Positions 12,801-23,170 of a stretch of DNA of 64,000 nucleotides are shown here, in pieces. A model generated the notes under the pieces. It was not told where the DNA came from, did no database searches, and saw nothing but the letters and a program-made list of their open reading frames with translations. Source of the stretch: Juglans regia (taxonomy: Eukaryota > Streptophyta > Magnoliopsida > Fagales > Juglandaceae); assembly GCF_001411555.2 (NCBI RefSeq), contig NC_049909.1:5649485-5713484 (forward strand). The letters run 5' to 3'. Position numbers and translations under genes: made by a program. Numbering within the stretch: the stretch's first letter is position 1; the number at the start of each line of letters is the position of its first letter.

Positions 12801-14928
12801 ATTGACTTCTGCCACTTTAAAGTGAATAAAATTAGATGACAGAAGATATGAGAATCTTTTCTTTTAAATAATAAATATTCAACTCACAAGGTGATCTCCA
12901 AATTGGAAATTTAAACATAATTCTTAGCAGCATAAAAAATAATGTAAGAACCAAGGATGGCCAAGGTACATATGGATTTATATCCCAAAAGGACTAATCA
13001 TTTTGGAGAATAAGCCCAGATGTGGCTTGAATTTTGCTTGGGTCATTACAGATGGTATCAAAGTCAATCTCAGCCATAAGTATGGGATTTACCCCATACA
13101 AATTTAAAATGGGAGAGATTGTGATGCCCAAGATTGTGCTAGGAGGCTAGTAAACGAGATTCCACATTTGCCTGGTAGGGCATCGTTCTTACATCATATA
13201 GCTCAAGCCTCGCAAATATATGCATACAGTTCATATAGCTGAAAAGTGCACATCCAAACTGCTTTTAAGCTTGCAATTGAACTTCTTTTGTCATGAATCC
13301 AAACTCATCCCAATTGCTCAACTTATCCACAGTTTTTTAATCCTTTTTATGGTAATGGACGTGGCTTCTAGCTCATAAACGACTCCAAGCTTATTTTTAA
13401 ATCCAAATAAGTAAAAATATTTTCATTTCTTGGGCATAGAATTTTTATTTTACTTTTGTATTGATCTATTCAAAAACTATCTTCTGGGAGTCTGTAACAA
13501 TTATCATTCAATAAGGTGCTCTGAGTTTCATCAAGAACATAAAGTTTTATACCTTCATGTCACCAGCTCTCCTTCCAAACTTCTGAGTCAACAAAGGCAA
13601 TGAATCAATTGTGCCCTTTGGCTCTGGTGCTGGCCTACCAATCTCTGCAAATGCCTCCTGTATTCGTCTACAATCAAACTTCAGTATATTGTGACCTGCC
13701 CAAATCCGTCCTATACACAAAATAAAAACAAGATTTTCATTTATAAAAAAATATAAGATGTAACCAAAAATAAGACCTAAAACCATAATGTTAATCTGTC
13801 TTTCTTATGTGGCAACTTCAAAAATGGGCAAGTCAGAAGAGGAAGATGATAAATGTGATTATGAAAATGTTAACCATTGTCTTTATTTTTCCACTTTTAA
13901 AATGTGATAGAATGACAATTAGGATAATAGAAATTTTATATCCATAGAGTTCTCCTCCAACTGGATAAGAGGAAATTCTTCCAGCAAATTTTATTGAACT
14001 GTCGTCTTAAAAAGATTAATTGTTAATCCCTGTGTCCCTGCGTCCCTGAGCATGATCGCATAAAATTTAATACAGTGAGTGAGAAGAATTCCTAGTTTGG
14101 AGGACCTCTGTCAGTTTTAATTAGTCATAAGCGATAAATGATAGGCATACCAACCACTGAATTTGGAAATAACATGTAGTATTCAAAGAAATGAACTAGA
14201 CTCAGAATTTAACATCTTAATCCTGGCTGACAGTCCAGGATCACATAGTAAAAGAGAAGACATGCCTCCAACAAGCAAGCGTAATAATAATCGTTGGCCA
14301 TAACGGAGCTGAGAAAATGCAGAGGGTAAAAACGTTTGCAAGAATAATTTTTTTATTCTTTTTAATTATTTGGTCTGTGGCCGAGAAGAGGTGATTCTCA
14401 CTTTAACAGACCCTAATTCAAGTGCTTAGCATGGTTAGTGTCTTTCATTTTTCCTAAGATTCGTAGTAACCAAATAGACGGTAAGCTCTAACTTAGTCTA
14501 GGAATTTTTTTTTTTTTTGATAAGTAAAGATTAAGGTCTTAATCTAGCAATTGACATAACCGTAGCCTTAAAAGCAAAGTTATTGTTCATTCAACCAGTT
14601 TCTCAGCAGCCAAAACGGAGAGTGTGAGTGACTGACCGTGGAGAATGTCGTAGACCCGATCGGCGACCTCTCGGAAGGTCGGGCAGGAAACAACGGCCTC
14701 CCGGGTGATGCCGTTGCAGCGTATGGAAAAGGAGGAGATGAGAGAGAGGTCGGAGGGTCGGAGCAAGGTGGAGTAGCTGTGCAGCTCCTCCAGTTTCCTG
14801 GGGCATACAAGGATGGCTCCGAACTCCAGGATGGCAAATCCCTGTCCTGGTCGGGTCGGCACAGTCGTCTCCACATCGAAGAAGGCTATTTCGGATCTTT
14901 CTTCACTTCTCCGCGTACCCATTTCCAT
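9897..14928 (-). CDS. NEN: NEN1/NEN2-like DEDDh 3'-5' exonuclease (six exons, intact)
   Basis: Exons in coding order are 14637-14928, 13553-13710, 12337-12383, 12178-12241, 10741-11453 and 9897-10131. All introns are GT..AG and phases join exactly, giving 1509 nt and 502 aa. The N-terminal 170 residues form a DnaQ-like DEDDh exonuclease fold: FFDVET (D18, E20), AGHNILKFD (H104, D110) and THRSLDD (H165, D170). A serine-rich linker follows. The C-terminal region (about residues 330-502) contains RLKVRFG, LSLDSGSSSEW and a final AGIRLVAKKLIIHSS, typical of the NEN family. In Arabidopsis these proteins act under NAC45/86 in nuclear and cytoplasmic clearance during sieve-element maturation; that role is family knowledge, not seen here. 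Length matches the family (about 500 aa). The chosen ATG lies 13 residues before the exonuclease domain and no better upstream start is seen. Orthology to NEN1 versus NEN2 is not resolved. Confidence 0.93.
10132..10740 (-). other. intron 5 of the exonuclease gene, with a CT/GA tract beside its donor
   Basis: The donor reads CA|GTAAGT at 10740 and the acceptor AACAATAG|C at 10131. A (GA)n tract at about 10703-10732 (CT on the coding strand) begins within nine bases of the donor. Near 10195-10290 a T-run followed by GGTCAAAAGTAAG and CAAACCAAGTACACAAGG resembles the 3' end of a retroposon inserted antisense, seen only weakly. Confidence 0.5.
10703..10732. repeat. (GA)n microsatellite
   Basis: A near-perfect GA dinucleotide run with one irregularity at its left. 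It sits inside intron 5 of the exonuclease gene, directly next to the 5' splice site. Confidence 0.9.
11830..11853. repeat. (TA)n microsatellite
   Basis: About eleven and a half TA units inside intron 4 of the exonuclease gene (11454-12177). Confidence 0.9.
12950..13205 (+). repeat. possible LTR-retroelement remnant inside intron 2 of the exonuclease gene
   Basis: The phrase GATGGTATCAAAGTC at about 13050 resembles a tRNA-iMet primer binding site (TGGTATCAGAGCC) just after a CATTACA that could close an LTR. It is followed by CAAATTTAAAATGGGAG and GATTGTGATGCCC. No coding sequence or second LTR is visible, so only a short decayed junction appears to be present. Confidence 0.3.
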
Positions 14929-15324
14929 TTTGGCCTAAAGATCGGTCGTCCAACTGCAATTGAAACAATGAAAGATAAAACAGTAAACTCATCTGTACTT
15001 AAACGTGTGTGTATATATATATATATATCGAAAATATATATAGAAGCACAGCTGCTTAAGGAGGCAGCAAAGTTAGTTGGGTTTCTTCTCCTGTGGGGGC
15101 TTTGAGATCGAACTCCACGTAACGAATATTCTTCTACTGTTGTTCGTGCTAAGCATCCCTTCAAAATCTTTTAATAAAAAAAAATCTTATTTGAAGTTCG
15201 GTTTGTAAAGTACATTTTATTTTTATTGATATAATAATAAATACTTGATTTATTAAAAAAATTAAAATTAAAAATAAAATTTTATATAAATTAAATTTTG
15301 TCATACCAATAAAATAGGAAAAAT
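14929..15324. other. 5' flank of the exonuclease gene
   Basis: The promoter and 5' UTR of the minus-strand exonuclease gene should lie here. A run of TA-rich sequence (about 15013-15041) is the only obvious feature; it is not a convincing TATA box because of its repetitive nature. There are no other genes. Confidence 0.4.
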
Positions 15325-15556
15325 GTTACTTACTGTTCATTTCTACCGCTTTTTTCTACTGCTATGATTTTTTATTTTTTATTTTTTTACTTAATGATTA
15401 AGAAAATATTTTTTAATAATATTATAATTTTTTTATTTTTTTTAAAATATTTAAAAATGTTAAAAAATACATATAAAAAAAGTAGAAAAAAAAAAAAAAA
15501 TTTTGTCTAACGTTAATTCCAAGCGGGAGCTGGGAGTGGTGGACGTAGCACGACTC
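15325..15556. mobile_element. MITE, family A
   Basis: It shares with the copies at 16405 and 16661 an ACTTAATGATTAAG(A/G)AA core, a run of T/A, AAATGTTAAAAAATACATATAAAAA, and a right end reading GCGGGAGCTGGGAGTGGTGGACGTAGCA. Length is about 230 bp. The left end (TACTGTTCATTTCTACCGC) is a poor inverted match to the right end. Confidence 0.6.
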
Positions 15557-16404
15557 ATAAAATAGAGAGTATATTTTGTACGCCACTTTCCAAATAGTAA
15601 AACTTAATAAATATGCAAAAAAAAAAAAATATTTTAACAAATAAATATATAAAACATTTATCGAACCGTCTTCTTTCTCATAAGCTCCTACAATAAGGAG
15701 ATATTATTTCTCCAAAAGAGAGAAATTACACAACTCTAACTGAATATAAAAATTTTATATGTAGTCACTTTTGAATAATTTTTATGTATTTTATTGATGT
15801 GATTGGATACGTCACTTTTTTTAATATCAAATAAATATTGAGTTATGCCACATTAATGAAGTGCATAAAAAATATATAAAAATGATTATATATAACAGAA
15901 TTCAATTTAATAACTTTGACTGAAATTATTAAAAAAAAAAAAAAAAACAGCCAAGAGTGGCTAAGAACTTAAATATTGGTAAAGATAAAATGATAACAAG
16001 TCTCATCTCCTTCCAAAGTCTTACTACATATTCGATATGAATAAAAGTGGGTAAGTAGATAAAAAAAGGCCTACGAATTGGAGAAGCTCAGCCAACGTAT
16101 GACTTGGGAAAGTTCAGCCAAAAAAGTTAAACTACTGGATGAACACTAGCTAGGTATCTAATTCCCTCTCCTTTGTGTACAACCAAAGCTTTGATAAAAG
16201 ACCAAATTACAAGCAATACCGAAGGTACTGGATGGCCTTGCCCTAATCTCCACGTCTCCTTTTTTTTTTTCACCTCAAATCCAAATGTTTGAATGGATTC
16301 CCGATTAAATCATCAACAAGCTAAAGATTACTGTCTTTTGGTGATATTAGACCCCGGTCTTGAGATAATTTCTTCTAGCTTGGATTTGGATAAGGAAAAT
16401 GTTA
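15557..16404. other. intergenic, no gene seen
   Basis: AT-rich sequence with several A and T homopolymers (for example about 15930-15946 and 16260-16270). I recognise no coding region, RNA gene or element boundary. Confidence 0.4.
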
Positions 16405-16648
16405 TTCTTACTGCTGGGAGCTACCGCTCACATTTATTTTTATTTTTTTGTTTTTGTTTTTGTTTTTATTTTTTATTTTGTGATTAAGGAATTATTTTTT
16501 TAATAATGTTGTGAATTTAAAAAAAATAATATTTAAAAGTGTTAAAAAAATACATATAAAAAAAAAAGCCAAAACAAAACACACCAAAATAACTAGCGGT
16601 AGCTCCCAAGGAGCTACCAGCGGTAGCTGTAGTGCCTTGTTTTTCTGT
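16405..16648. mobile_element. MITE, family A, with perfect 13 bp inverted ends
   Basis: GGGAGCTACCGCT at 16416-16428 is matched by its exact inverted copy AGCGGTAGCTCCC at 16595-16607. A further half-copy (GGAGCTACCAGCGGTAGCTG) follows on the right. The centre is the family core: TGATTAAGGAATTATTTTTT and ATATTTAAAAGTGTTAAAAA. It is non-coding, and target duplication limits are unclear. Confidence 0.65.
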
Positions 16649-16660
16649 AATCTTTTAGAG

Positions 16661-16890
16661 AAAATGGTACTCTCACCATTGGTTTTTACCGTTCGGTGTT
16701 ATCGTTGGAATTATTTATTTATTTTTTAAAATTTTCTTTTTACTTAGTGATTAAGGAAGTATTTTTTAATCATATTATATTTTTTTATTTTTTTTAAAAA
16801 ATTGTGCAAGTGTTAAAAAATACATGTAAAAAAAAGACCATTATGCCTAACGGTAGCTCCCAGTGGGAATTGTGAGCGGTGGGCGTAGCA
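16661..16890. mobile_element. MITE, family A
   Basis: It carries the core TTAGTGATTAAGGAAGTATT and GTGTTAAAAAATACATGTAA. The right end is TAACGGTAGCTCCCAGTGGG followed by GTGAGCGGTGGGCGTAGCA. It begins about a dozen bases after the preceding copy, so the two are practically head to tail. Confidence 0.6.
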
Positions 16891-17135
16891 TCGTCCTTTG
16901 GATAAACGAGTTTGAATTTGGATTTGGATTTTCAATCAAGAGATTTAAAATGTAACCTATTTCTTAGAATGATTTGAAATTTGGATGAATTTGGATTTTC
17001 AATCAAGAGACTTGTTTGGATGGATTTTTTAAATAAAAGGATATTCGTTGTAATCTATTTGTTAGAATGATTTAAAATTCATTTTCATTAGATATAATTT
17101 GATTCAAATTCAAATCTAATTTTTAGCTTTTATGT

Positions 17136-17506
17136 TGATACGATCACACAAGAAGCAACTCTACGTAGGAGCATGAGGGCTACCAGACCAAACGTGCAGT
17201 TGACCGACTATGTAGCTTGAATTGGCAAGATGCACCTCCAATATTTTATTTCCATGTTGGTGTATATTTTATTTCCTTGTTAGTTGTTTCTTTCCCTTAT
17301 GCTAGATCATTTTATTTCCTTGCTGGTATTCTTTCTCTATTCAACCATTATTTCCTTTGATGTAAACGGTATATAACAAACCATGGAACTTGTTGAAAGT
17401 TTTTATGCAAATTATTATCAATAAAACCTTGGTCTTCTCAATACCGTGAATTGAGAGAGGGTCCCTCTACACCGTGAGTAGAGGATATTGGCACTTGTAC
17501 CTATCA
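17136..17506 (+). repeat. 5' LTR of the Reina-like element
   Basis: 371 bp, TG...CA termini. It differs from the 3' LTR by ten substitutions, all transitions, and one T-run indel. The polyadenylation-like AATAAAACC is at about 17420. Confidence 0.92.
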
Positions 17507-17507
17507 A

Positions 17508-17521
17508 TTGGTATCCAGAGT
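17508..17521 (+). other. primer binding site, Reina-like element
   Basis: TGGTATCCAGAGTC lies one or two bases after the LTR end. Compared with the usual tRNA-iMet site TGGTATCAGAGCC it carries one extra C. Confidence 0.75.
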
Positions 17522-17546
17522 CGTACGATTTCACTTCTCGCTGCCC

Positions 17547-18836
17547 ATGGCTAATCCCGCAAAGACAAATAAGGTTTGCTTTGAGCAACTCGAAGGAGCT
17601 ATTTCGGAATTGCGTCGAGGTATGCAAGCTATGCAGGAGACGAGCGTGACCACCTAAACTCTTCTTCAAGAGTTTGCCTCCCACTCCTCTGTTCGGACTT
17701 CAGCTCGTCGCAATAAGGTTTTGAATCGCCACTCACCCAAGGCTAGTCCACCATCATCACCACATTCCACTCGTTCCCGGAGTTCTGCCACGGGCGAGTC
17801 TGATGAAGACGAGAGCGATGGCTCCTGTTCCTCGCAAGCATCAGATACGGGAACCGAAGATGGTCGTACCGCAGCTACAGACAAGACTTTGCGCATGCAT
17901 TCTCGCGTGAAGCTTGATTTTCCTCGTTTTGCAGGTGAAGATCCCACGGTTTGGCTTGACCGTGCTAAGCAATATTTTGCTACTCAGGAAATTCAGGGCA
18001 AGAAAAAGGTGATGCTCGCTTCCTACCATCTGGAGGGTGAAGCCAACCAATGGTGGCAATGGTATAACCGTTCTCATGACGGGAAAACCATCTCGTGGCA
18101 CAAATTTGAGAAGGGCATTTTGCGTCGCTTTGGACCTACGGACTTCGAAGACTATGATGAGGCGCTTAGCAAAATTAAACAGAAGGGCACTTTTCGTGAA
18201 TATCAACAAGAATTCGAACGACTGGCTAACAGGGTGACTGGCTGGACAAAGAAAGCATTGTTAGGCACTTTTATGGGCGGTTTAAAGGAAGACATCGTAG
18301 TTGAGGTTCGTATGTTTCGGCCTAAGGGACTGAAGAGTGCTATCGATCTGGCCAAATGCCAGGATGAGAAACTACAGTTGATCCGCAAATCGTCTGGCAG
18401 TGTTCCCTTCAACACTCGTCGTGTGGGCGTTACGGGCCCCACCAACTACACTACTCTATTGCCCACTGCTAAGCCTTTACCTGTTAATGCAGTGAAACGT
18501 TTAACATTCGACGAGATGCGAATTCGACGCGAGAAAAATCTCTATTTTAACTGTGATTAGAAATTTATTCCTGGACATCGCTGTCAAGCTCAGTCATGCT
18601 TCATCGAGGTTGATAACCCCCTTGTCGTGGAAGAGATTCATGAGGAAGAACCGTCGCCTACTGATACCCCACCAGACCCCCTTATTTCTCTCCATGCATT
18701 ATCAGGAAGTCTCGGCAATCGTACTATGGTTAACCGACAGGAAATTCATGCATTGATCGACGGAGGATCTAGCCATAACTTTATTAATCAAGCAGTGGTT
18801 AATCGTCTAAACCTCGCCGTTACACCGAGTTGCTAG
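17547..18836 (+). pseudogene. gag and protease region, Reina-like element
   Basis: Starts at ATG 17547 and is stopped by TAA at 17655, then open again in the same frame. Retrotransposon gag region: VKLDFPRFAGEDPTVWLDRA through LAKCQDEKLQLIR (about 17907-18380). A zinc knuckle of the CxxxKFxPGHRC type (about 18550-18590) is interrupted by TAG at 18558. The protease motif ALIDGGSSHNFI (about 18750-18790) is present. The frame is lost near 18830, where a TAG falls and the sequence continues in another frame. The two nonsense codons sit where CAA and CAG would be plausible. Confidence 0.85.
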
Positions 18837-21720
18837 TGGGGAAAAACTAGCCTGTCAAGCCAAGTATGAGAAGGTACCCATTTGCATTCAAGGGTTTTCT
18901 TTCGAGACTACGTTATTTGCCTTACCTATTCAGGGTTTGGATCTCGTTCTGGGCTATCAATGGTTGGAAGGTTTGGGATGTGTGGTTCATGATTATGCCT
19001 GTTGCTCTATGGAATTTACTATTGGCACTCGCAAATTTGTTATTCAGGCCGAACCAATGGGTCCTTCCTTGGCCGTTGACGTTAATTCTTTGTTGCAGGA
19101 ATGGAAGCATGGTGCTGAACTATTTTGCTTGGTTGCGATTGAGAGTGATTCCGCACCCCACGTGGATTTCCCTCCAAATCTAGCCCCCGAAATTCAAGCT
19201 ATTTTATTAGAACACCAGCAGGTGTTAATGACTCCACATGAATTACCGCCTTCACGTATGTTTGACCATCGCATTTTACTGAAGAATGAATCCGCTCCTA
19301 TCAATGTAGCGCCTTATCGCTATGCTCACTTCCAAAAAAATGAAATTGAACGCCAAGTGGAGGAGATGTTGTCTACAGGATTGATCCGCCCCAGTACTAG
19401 CCCTTTCTTGTCGCCAATTTTGTTGGTTAAAAAAAAAGATGGTACTTGGCTCTTTTGTACTGATTATTGCGCCTTGAATGAGGCAACTATTAAGGACAAT
19501 TTTCCAATTCCTACTATCGAGGATATGCTCGATGAATTATTTGGCGCAACGTATTTTTCTAAATTGGATCTCAGGGCGGGCTACCATCAAATTCGGGTTC
19601 ATCCGGATGATATCCATAAGACGGCATTCCACACGCACCATGGACACTTTGAGTATTTGGTGATGCCCTTTGGGCTATGCAATGCGCCGTCCACATTTCA
19701 GGCTGCCATGAATTCAATTTTTAAGATGCCTTTACGTCACTTTATTCTTGTTTTTTTTATGATATTTTGATTTTTAGTAAATCTTGGCCGGATCATCTAT
19801 TGCATCTTCAGACTACTCTTGGGATATTGGTCGAGCATTCCTTTTACATCAAACTGTCCAAGTGTATTTTTGGCCAATAGGAGGTGGAATACCTCGGCCA
19901 CATTATTACTCCGACAGGCGTGCATGTGGATTCTCGTACAATTGATGGCTTTGTTGGCCTCAACCCCAAAAATATCACTGCACTACGGGGGTTTCTCGGT
20001 CTCACGGGATACTACCGCAAATTCGTGCGAAATTATGGCCTCATTGCACGGCCATTGACCCAGTTATTACGGAAAGGGCAATTCGCGTGGAGTGACGACG
20101 CTGAACGAGCTTTTGTTTCCTTGAAGTCCGCAATGACGACTACCCCTGTTTTGGCCCTTCCTGATTTCTCTGAAGACTTTCTGATTGAAACGGATGCTTC
20201 CGGTTTAGGTGTGGGTGCAGTGCTCTCCCAAAACGGTCGACCGATTGCTTTCCTTAGCAAAGCTATTGGCCCCGCAAAGAAGTCTTGGTCCACCTATGAG
20301 AAGGAGATGCTCGCGGTTTTGGAGGCTGTCAAATCTTGGCGACCATACCTACTGGGAAGAAGATTCAAAATCTACACCGACCAAAAGAGCCTCCGTTTTC
20401 TCTTGGAACAATGCATCACCACCCCAGAGCAACAAAAGTGGGTTGCTAAGCTCTTGGGCTTTGATTATGAGATCATCTACAAATCGGGGAGGGAAAATGG
20501 CGTGGCCGATGCACTTTCACGTAGCGGCTTAGACCAATAAGTCGTTGCCATCTCTGGACCGATATGGGAGATATGGGATGAATTACGCGAAGCTACGAAA
20601 AAGGATGTCGTTTTGGGTCCTCTGGAACGTCAACTGCATGCAGACCCACTATCCGTTGTTGGGTACAGTTTGAAAAATGGGTGCATCATGCGAGAGGGTC
20701 GGGTCTTAGTTCCAGAGGTTCCGACCATCAAAATGGCCCTTTTACGTGAATTTCATGATAGTGCCGTTAGTGGGCATTCAGGCGTTCTGCGCACATACAA
20801 GCGGCTTTCCTTGCTCTTCCATTGGAGAGGCATGAAAAAAGATGTTCAGCTCCACATCCAGCAGTGCGATTCTTGCCAACGGAACAAATATGACACACGC
20901 CAGCCAGCCGGTCTGCTCGAGCCATTGCCGATTCCATCCAGGGTATGGACTGATGTATCCATGGATTTTATCAGTTGCCTCCCTAAATCCGCCGGTAAGA
21001 ATTCCATTTTCGTGGTCGTTGATCGGCTCACTAAATTTTCCCATTTTATTGCACTGGCCCATCCTTATACGGCTTAAGATGTTGCTGATGCATTCATCCG
21101 GAAGGTGGTCAAACTCCATAGTCTTCCATCTTCCATTGTCAGTGACCGTGATCGCATCTTCAATAGTCAATTTTGGCGCGAGCTCTTCTGTTTACAGGGC
21201 ACAATGATGTGCACTAGCTCCGCCTATCATCCGGAAACGGACGATCAAACAGAAGTTGTAAACCGTTGCTTAGAGCAGTATCTTCGCTGCTTTGTACATG
21301 CGACGCTGAAACGGTGGGAAGCTTTTCTAGCATGGGCCTAATTCTCCTATAATACCTCCTTCCATAGTTCTATACTGATGACCCCATTTGAAGCACTGTA
21401 TGGCCGCCCACCTCCCATTCGGAATGCTTACGTACCAGGTTCCACTGTCGTAGTGGAAGTTGATAGTACTCTAATTGCTCGTGATGGCATTCTCCGTCAA
21501 CTCAAGACTAATTTGGCTATGGCTCGCAACTGGATGAAACAACAAGCTGATAAAGGCCGTCGGGATGAAGTATTTAAAGTGGGGGATTGGGTCTATTTGA
21601 AATTGCAGCCTTACCGTCAACACTCTGTCCTTAAGCGTCCATACCAGAAGCTCGCAAGTTTTTTGGGCCCTATCAAGTTCTGGAGCGTATCGGCACCGTA
21701 GCTTACCGCCTCTAATTGCC
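18837..21720 (+). pseudogene. pol region (RT, RNase H, integrase), Reina-like element
   Basis: Reverse transcriptase spans about 19290-19780, with KLDLRAGYHQIRVHPDD and FGLCNAPSTFQ. The expected catalytic YxDD region is scrambled by a frameshift at about 19757. RNase H follows (ETDASGLGVGAVLSQ at about 20190; YKSGRENGVADALSR at about 20480). The integrase zinc-binding region lies at about 20750-20890 (H, H, CDSC), with catalytic-core phrases DVSMDFISCLP and IVSDRDRIF. GDWVYLKLQPYRQ marks the integrase C-terminus at about 21588. Stops at about 21076 and 21339 and a frameshift near 21690 break the frame. Confidence 0.88.
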
Positions 21721-21839
21721 TCCGGATGCTAAGATCCATTCTGTCTTTCATGATCCCTCTTGAAGCGTCGTCTTGGGGACACCACCATTGTACAACCCAC
21801 TCTGCCCCCTTACGCTGAGGATGGGTTACCCTTGATACA

Positions 21840-22005
21840 GCCTGAAGCAGTCTTGGGCTCACGCTGGGTCCAGAGTGCTAGTGGGCGAGTGTAGGAAGTA
21901 TTGGTTTGCTGGAATAATTTACCAGCCGAGGATGCCACCTGGGAACCGCTCTCGACTGTTAAGGAGCAATTTCCCACATTTAACCTTGAGGACAAGGTTA
22001 ATCTC
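21840..22005 (+). pseudogene. chromodomain at the pol C-terminus, Reina-like element
   Basis: The frame reads VLVCWNNLPAEDATWEPLS then FPTFNLEDKV. This is a chromodomain as found at the C-terminus of chromovirus integrases, where it is thought to direct insertion to marked chromatin. It is out of frame with the upstream pol fragment. Confidence 0.8.
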
Positions 22006-22019
22006 ACAGGGGGGACAAA
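22006..22019 (+). other. polypurine tract, Reina-like element
   Basis: AGGGGGGACAAA directly precedes the 3' LTR, the position expected for the plus-strand primer. Confidence 0.8.
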
Positions 22020-22391
22020 TGATACGATCACACAAGAAGCAACTCTACGTAGGAGCATGAGGGCTACCAGACCAAACGTGCAGTTGACCGACTATGTAGC
22101 TTGAATTGGCAAGATGCACCTCCAATATTTTATTTCCATGTTGGCATATATTTTATTTCCTTGTTAGTTGTTTCTTTCCCTTACGCTAGATCATTTTATT
22201 TCCTTGCTGGTATTCCTTTTCTATTCAACCATTATTTCCTTTGATGTAAACGGTATACAACAAACCGTGGAACTTGTTGAAAGTTTTTTATGCAAATTAT
22301 TATCAATAAAACCTTGGTCTTCTCAATACCGTGAATTGAGAGAGGGTCCCTCTGCACCGTGAGCAGAGGATATTGGCGCTTGTACCTATCA
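22020..22391 (+). repeat. 3' LTR of the Reina-like element
   Basis: 372 bp, TG...CA termini, about 97% identical to the 5' LTR. It is followed immediately by the TATGT target duplication. Confidence 0.92.
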
Positions 22392-22396
22392 TATGT

Positions 22397-22800
22397 TCCA
22401 AACAAAAGATTTGTATTTTAAAGTACTGTTAGGAATCTAATGGAAATTGTAATAGGAAAATTGTAACTAACAAAACCTTCTGAGTTTTCGAGAAAATCAG
22501 CACCTCCAATATGGAGTAAGCCTTGTATTTCTTCTCTGTAAATTCTTCTCAGAACATTCTACTGCACTTATAAATGAAAGCAAAACAAATTAAAGTAGAA
22601 ATTACTATAGTGCCCTTAATAGGATAACGGGCCCATCTAATCACGTAATGCTATCTACTACAATTTCTAAATCAAGTCCAGAGTTTATTACAAAAGCCTA
22701 ACGCAGAGGCCCTTGACCCGGCCCATTAGACTAACTCTTACTTTTGTCTCTATCTTCAACTCAAAGACACAACCAGTTCCTTCTAGAAGTCTCTAAAGCT
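22397..22800 (-). repeat. possible LTR of an older chromovirus
   Basis: Read on the minus strand, this stretch directly follows a stop codon and the purine tract AAAAGGGGGG at about 22798-22810, as a 3' LTR would. It is non-coding. No matching 5' LTR was found, and the left limit is blurred by the Reina insertion. Confidence 0.3.
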
Positions 22801-22810
22801 ACCCCCCTTT

Positions 22811-23170
22811 TCAGAAGACCTTACCCACAAGGTCGGGGTAGTGTCGTCGTAGCTGCTCCACGGAAACACATGAAGAGTCTTCTTCTAGTGCACCACTCCA
22901 TTTGACCAAAAGCTCAATCAAGGGGCGGTGCTGAAACCCTCTCATACGCCGGTCCAAGATCCTCTCGAGTTCAACACGAAAAGCTCCATGAGAATCCAGA
23001 GGAGGCAAATCTGGTGAAGTCACGATCGTGGAACACCGGATGGACCACCAAACCTGGGGGTAACTCCACCTTGTATGCTATGTTGCTAATCCATTGTACT
23101 ATCGTGATGGGACCAAAGTAATGGGGGCATAGTTTGGAACGTTGGCATGTAGAGCCGTCTTTGTGGTGTG
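22811..23170 (-). pseudogene. 3' end of an older Ty3 pol gene with chromodomain
   Basis: The minus strand shows the integrase C-terminal phrases KLCPHYFGPITIVQWI, NIAYKVELPPG and HPVFHDRDF. After a frameshift near 23020 a chromodomain follows (IELLVKWSGALEEDSS, then VEQLRRHYPDLVG) to a stop at 22811. The rest of the element is missing or unrecognisable. Confidence 0.78.

Larger units (their letters stand above)
17131..22396 (+). mobile_element. complete Reina-like chromovirus (Ty3 LTR retrotransposon), coding-dead
   Basis: The element proper is 17136-22391 (5256 bp), flanked by perfect 5 bp duplications TATGT (17131-17135 and 22392-22396). It has two LTRs starting TGATACG and ending CTATCA, a tRNA-iMet-type primer site, gag, pro, RT, RNase H, integrase, a C-terminal chromodomain and a polypurine tract. 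The domain order and the chromodomain tail (FPTFNLEDKV) point to the Reina clade. The reading frame is broken by stops at about 17655, 18558, 21076 and 21339, and by frameshifts near 18830, 19757 and 21690. It therefore cannot make its own proteins. The insertion site looks like an older short element: GACTTGTTTGGATGG lies to the left and TCCAAACAAAAG follows the right duplication. Confidence 0.92.

Noticed and set aside
14638..15105. A 155-codon plus-strand frame
   Set aside because: It is antisense to exon 1 of the exonuclease gene, which is supported by catalytic motifs and exact splice phases.
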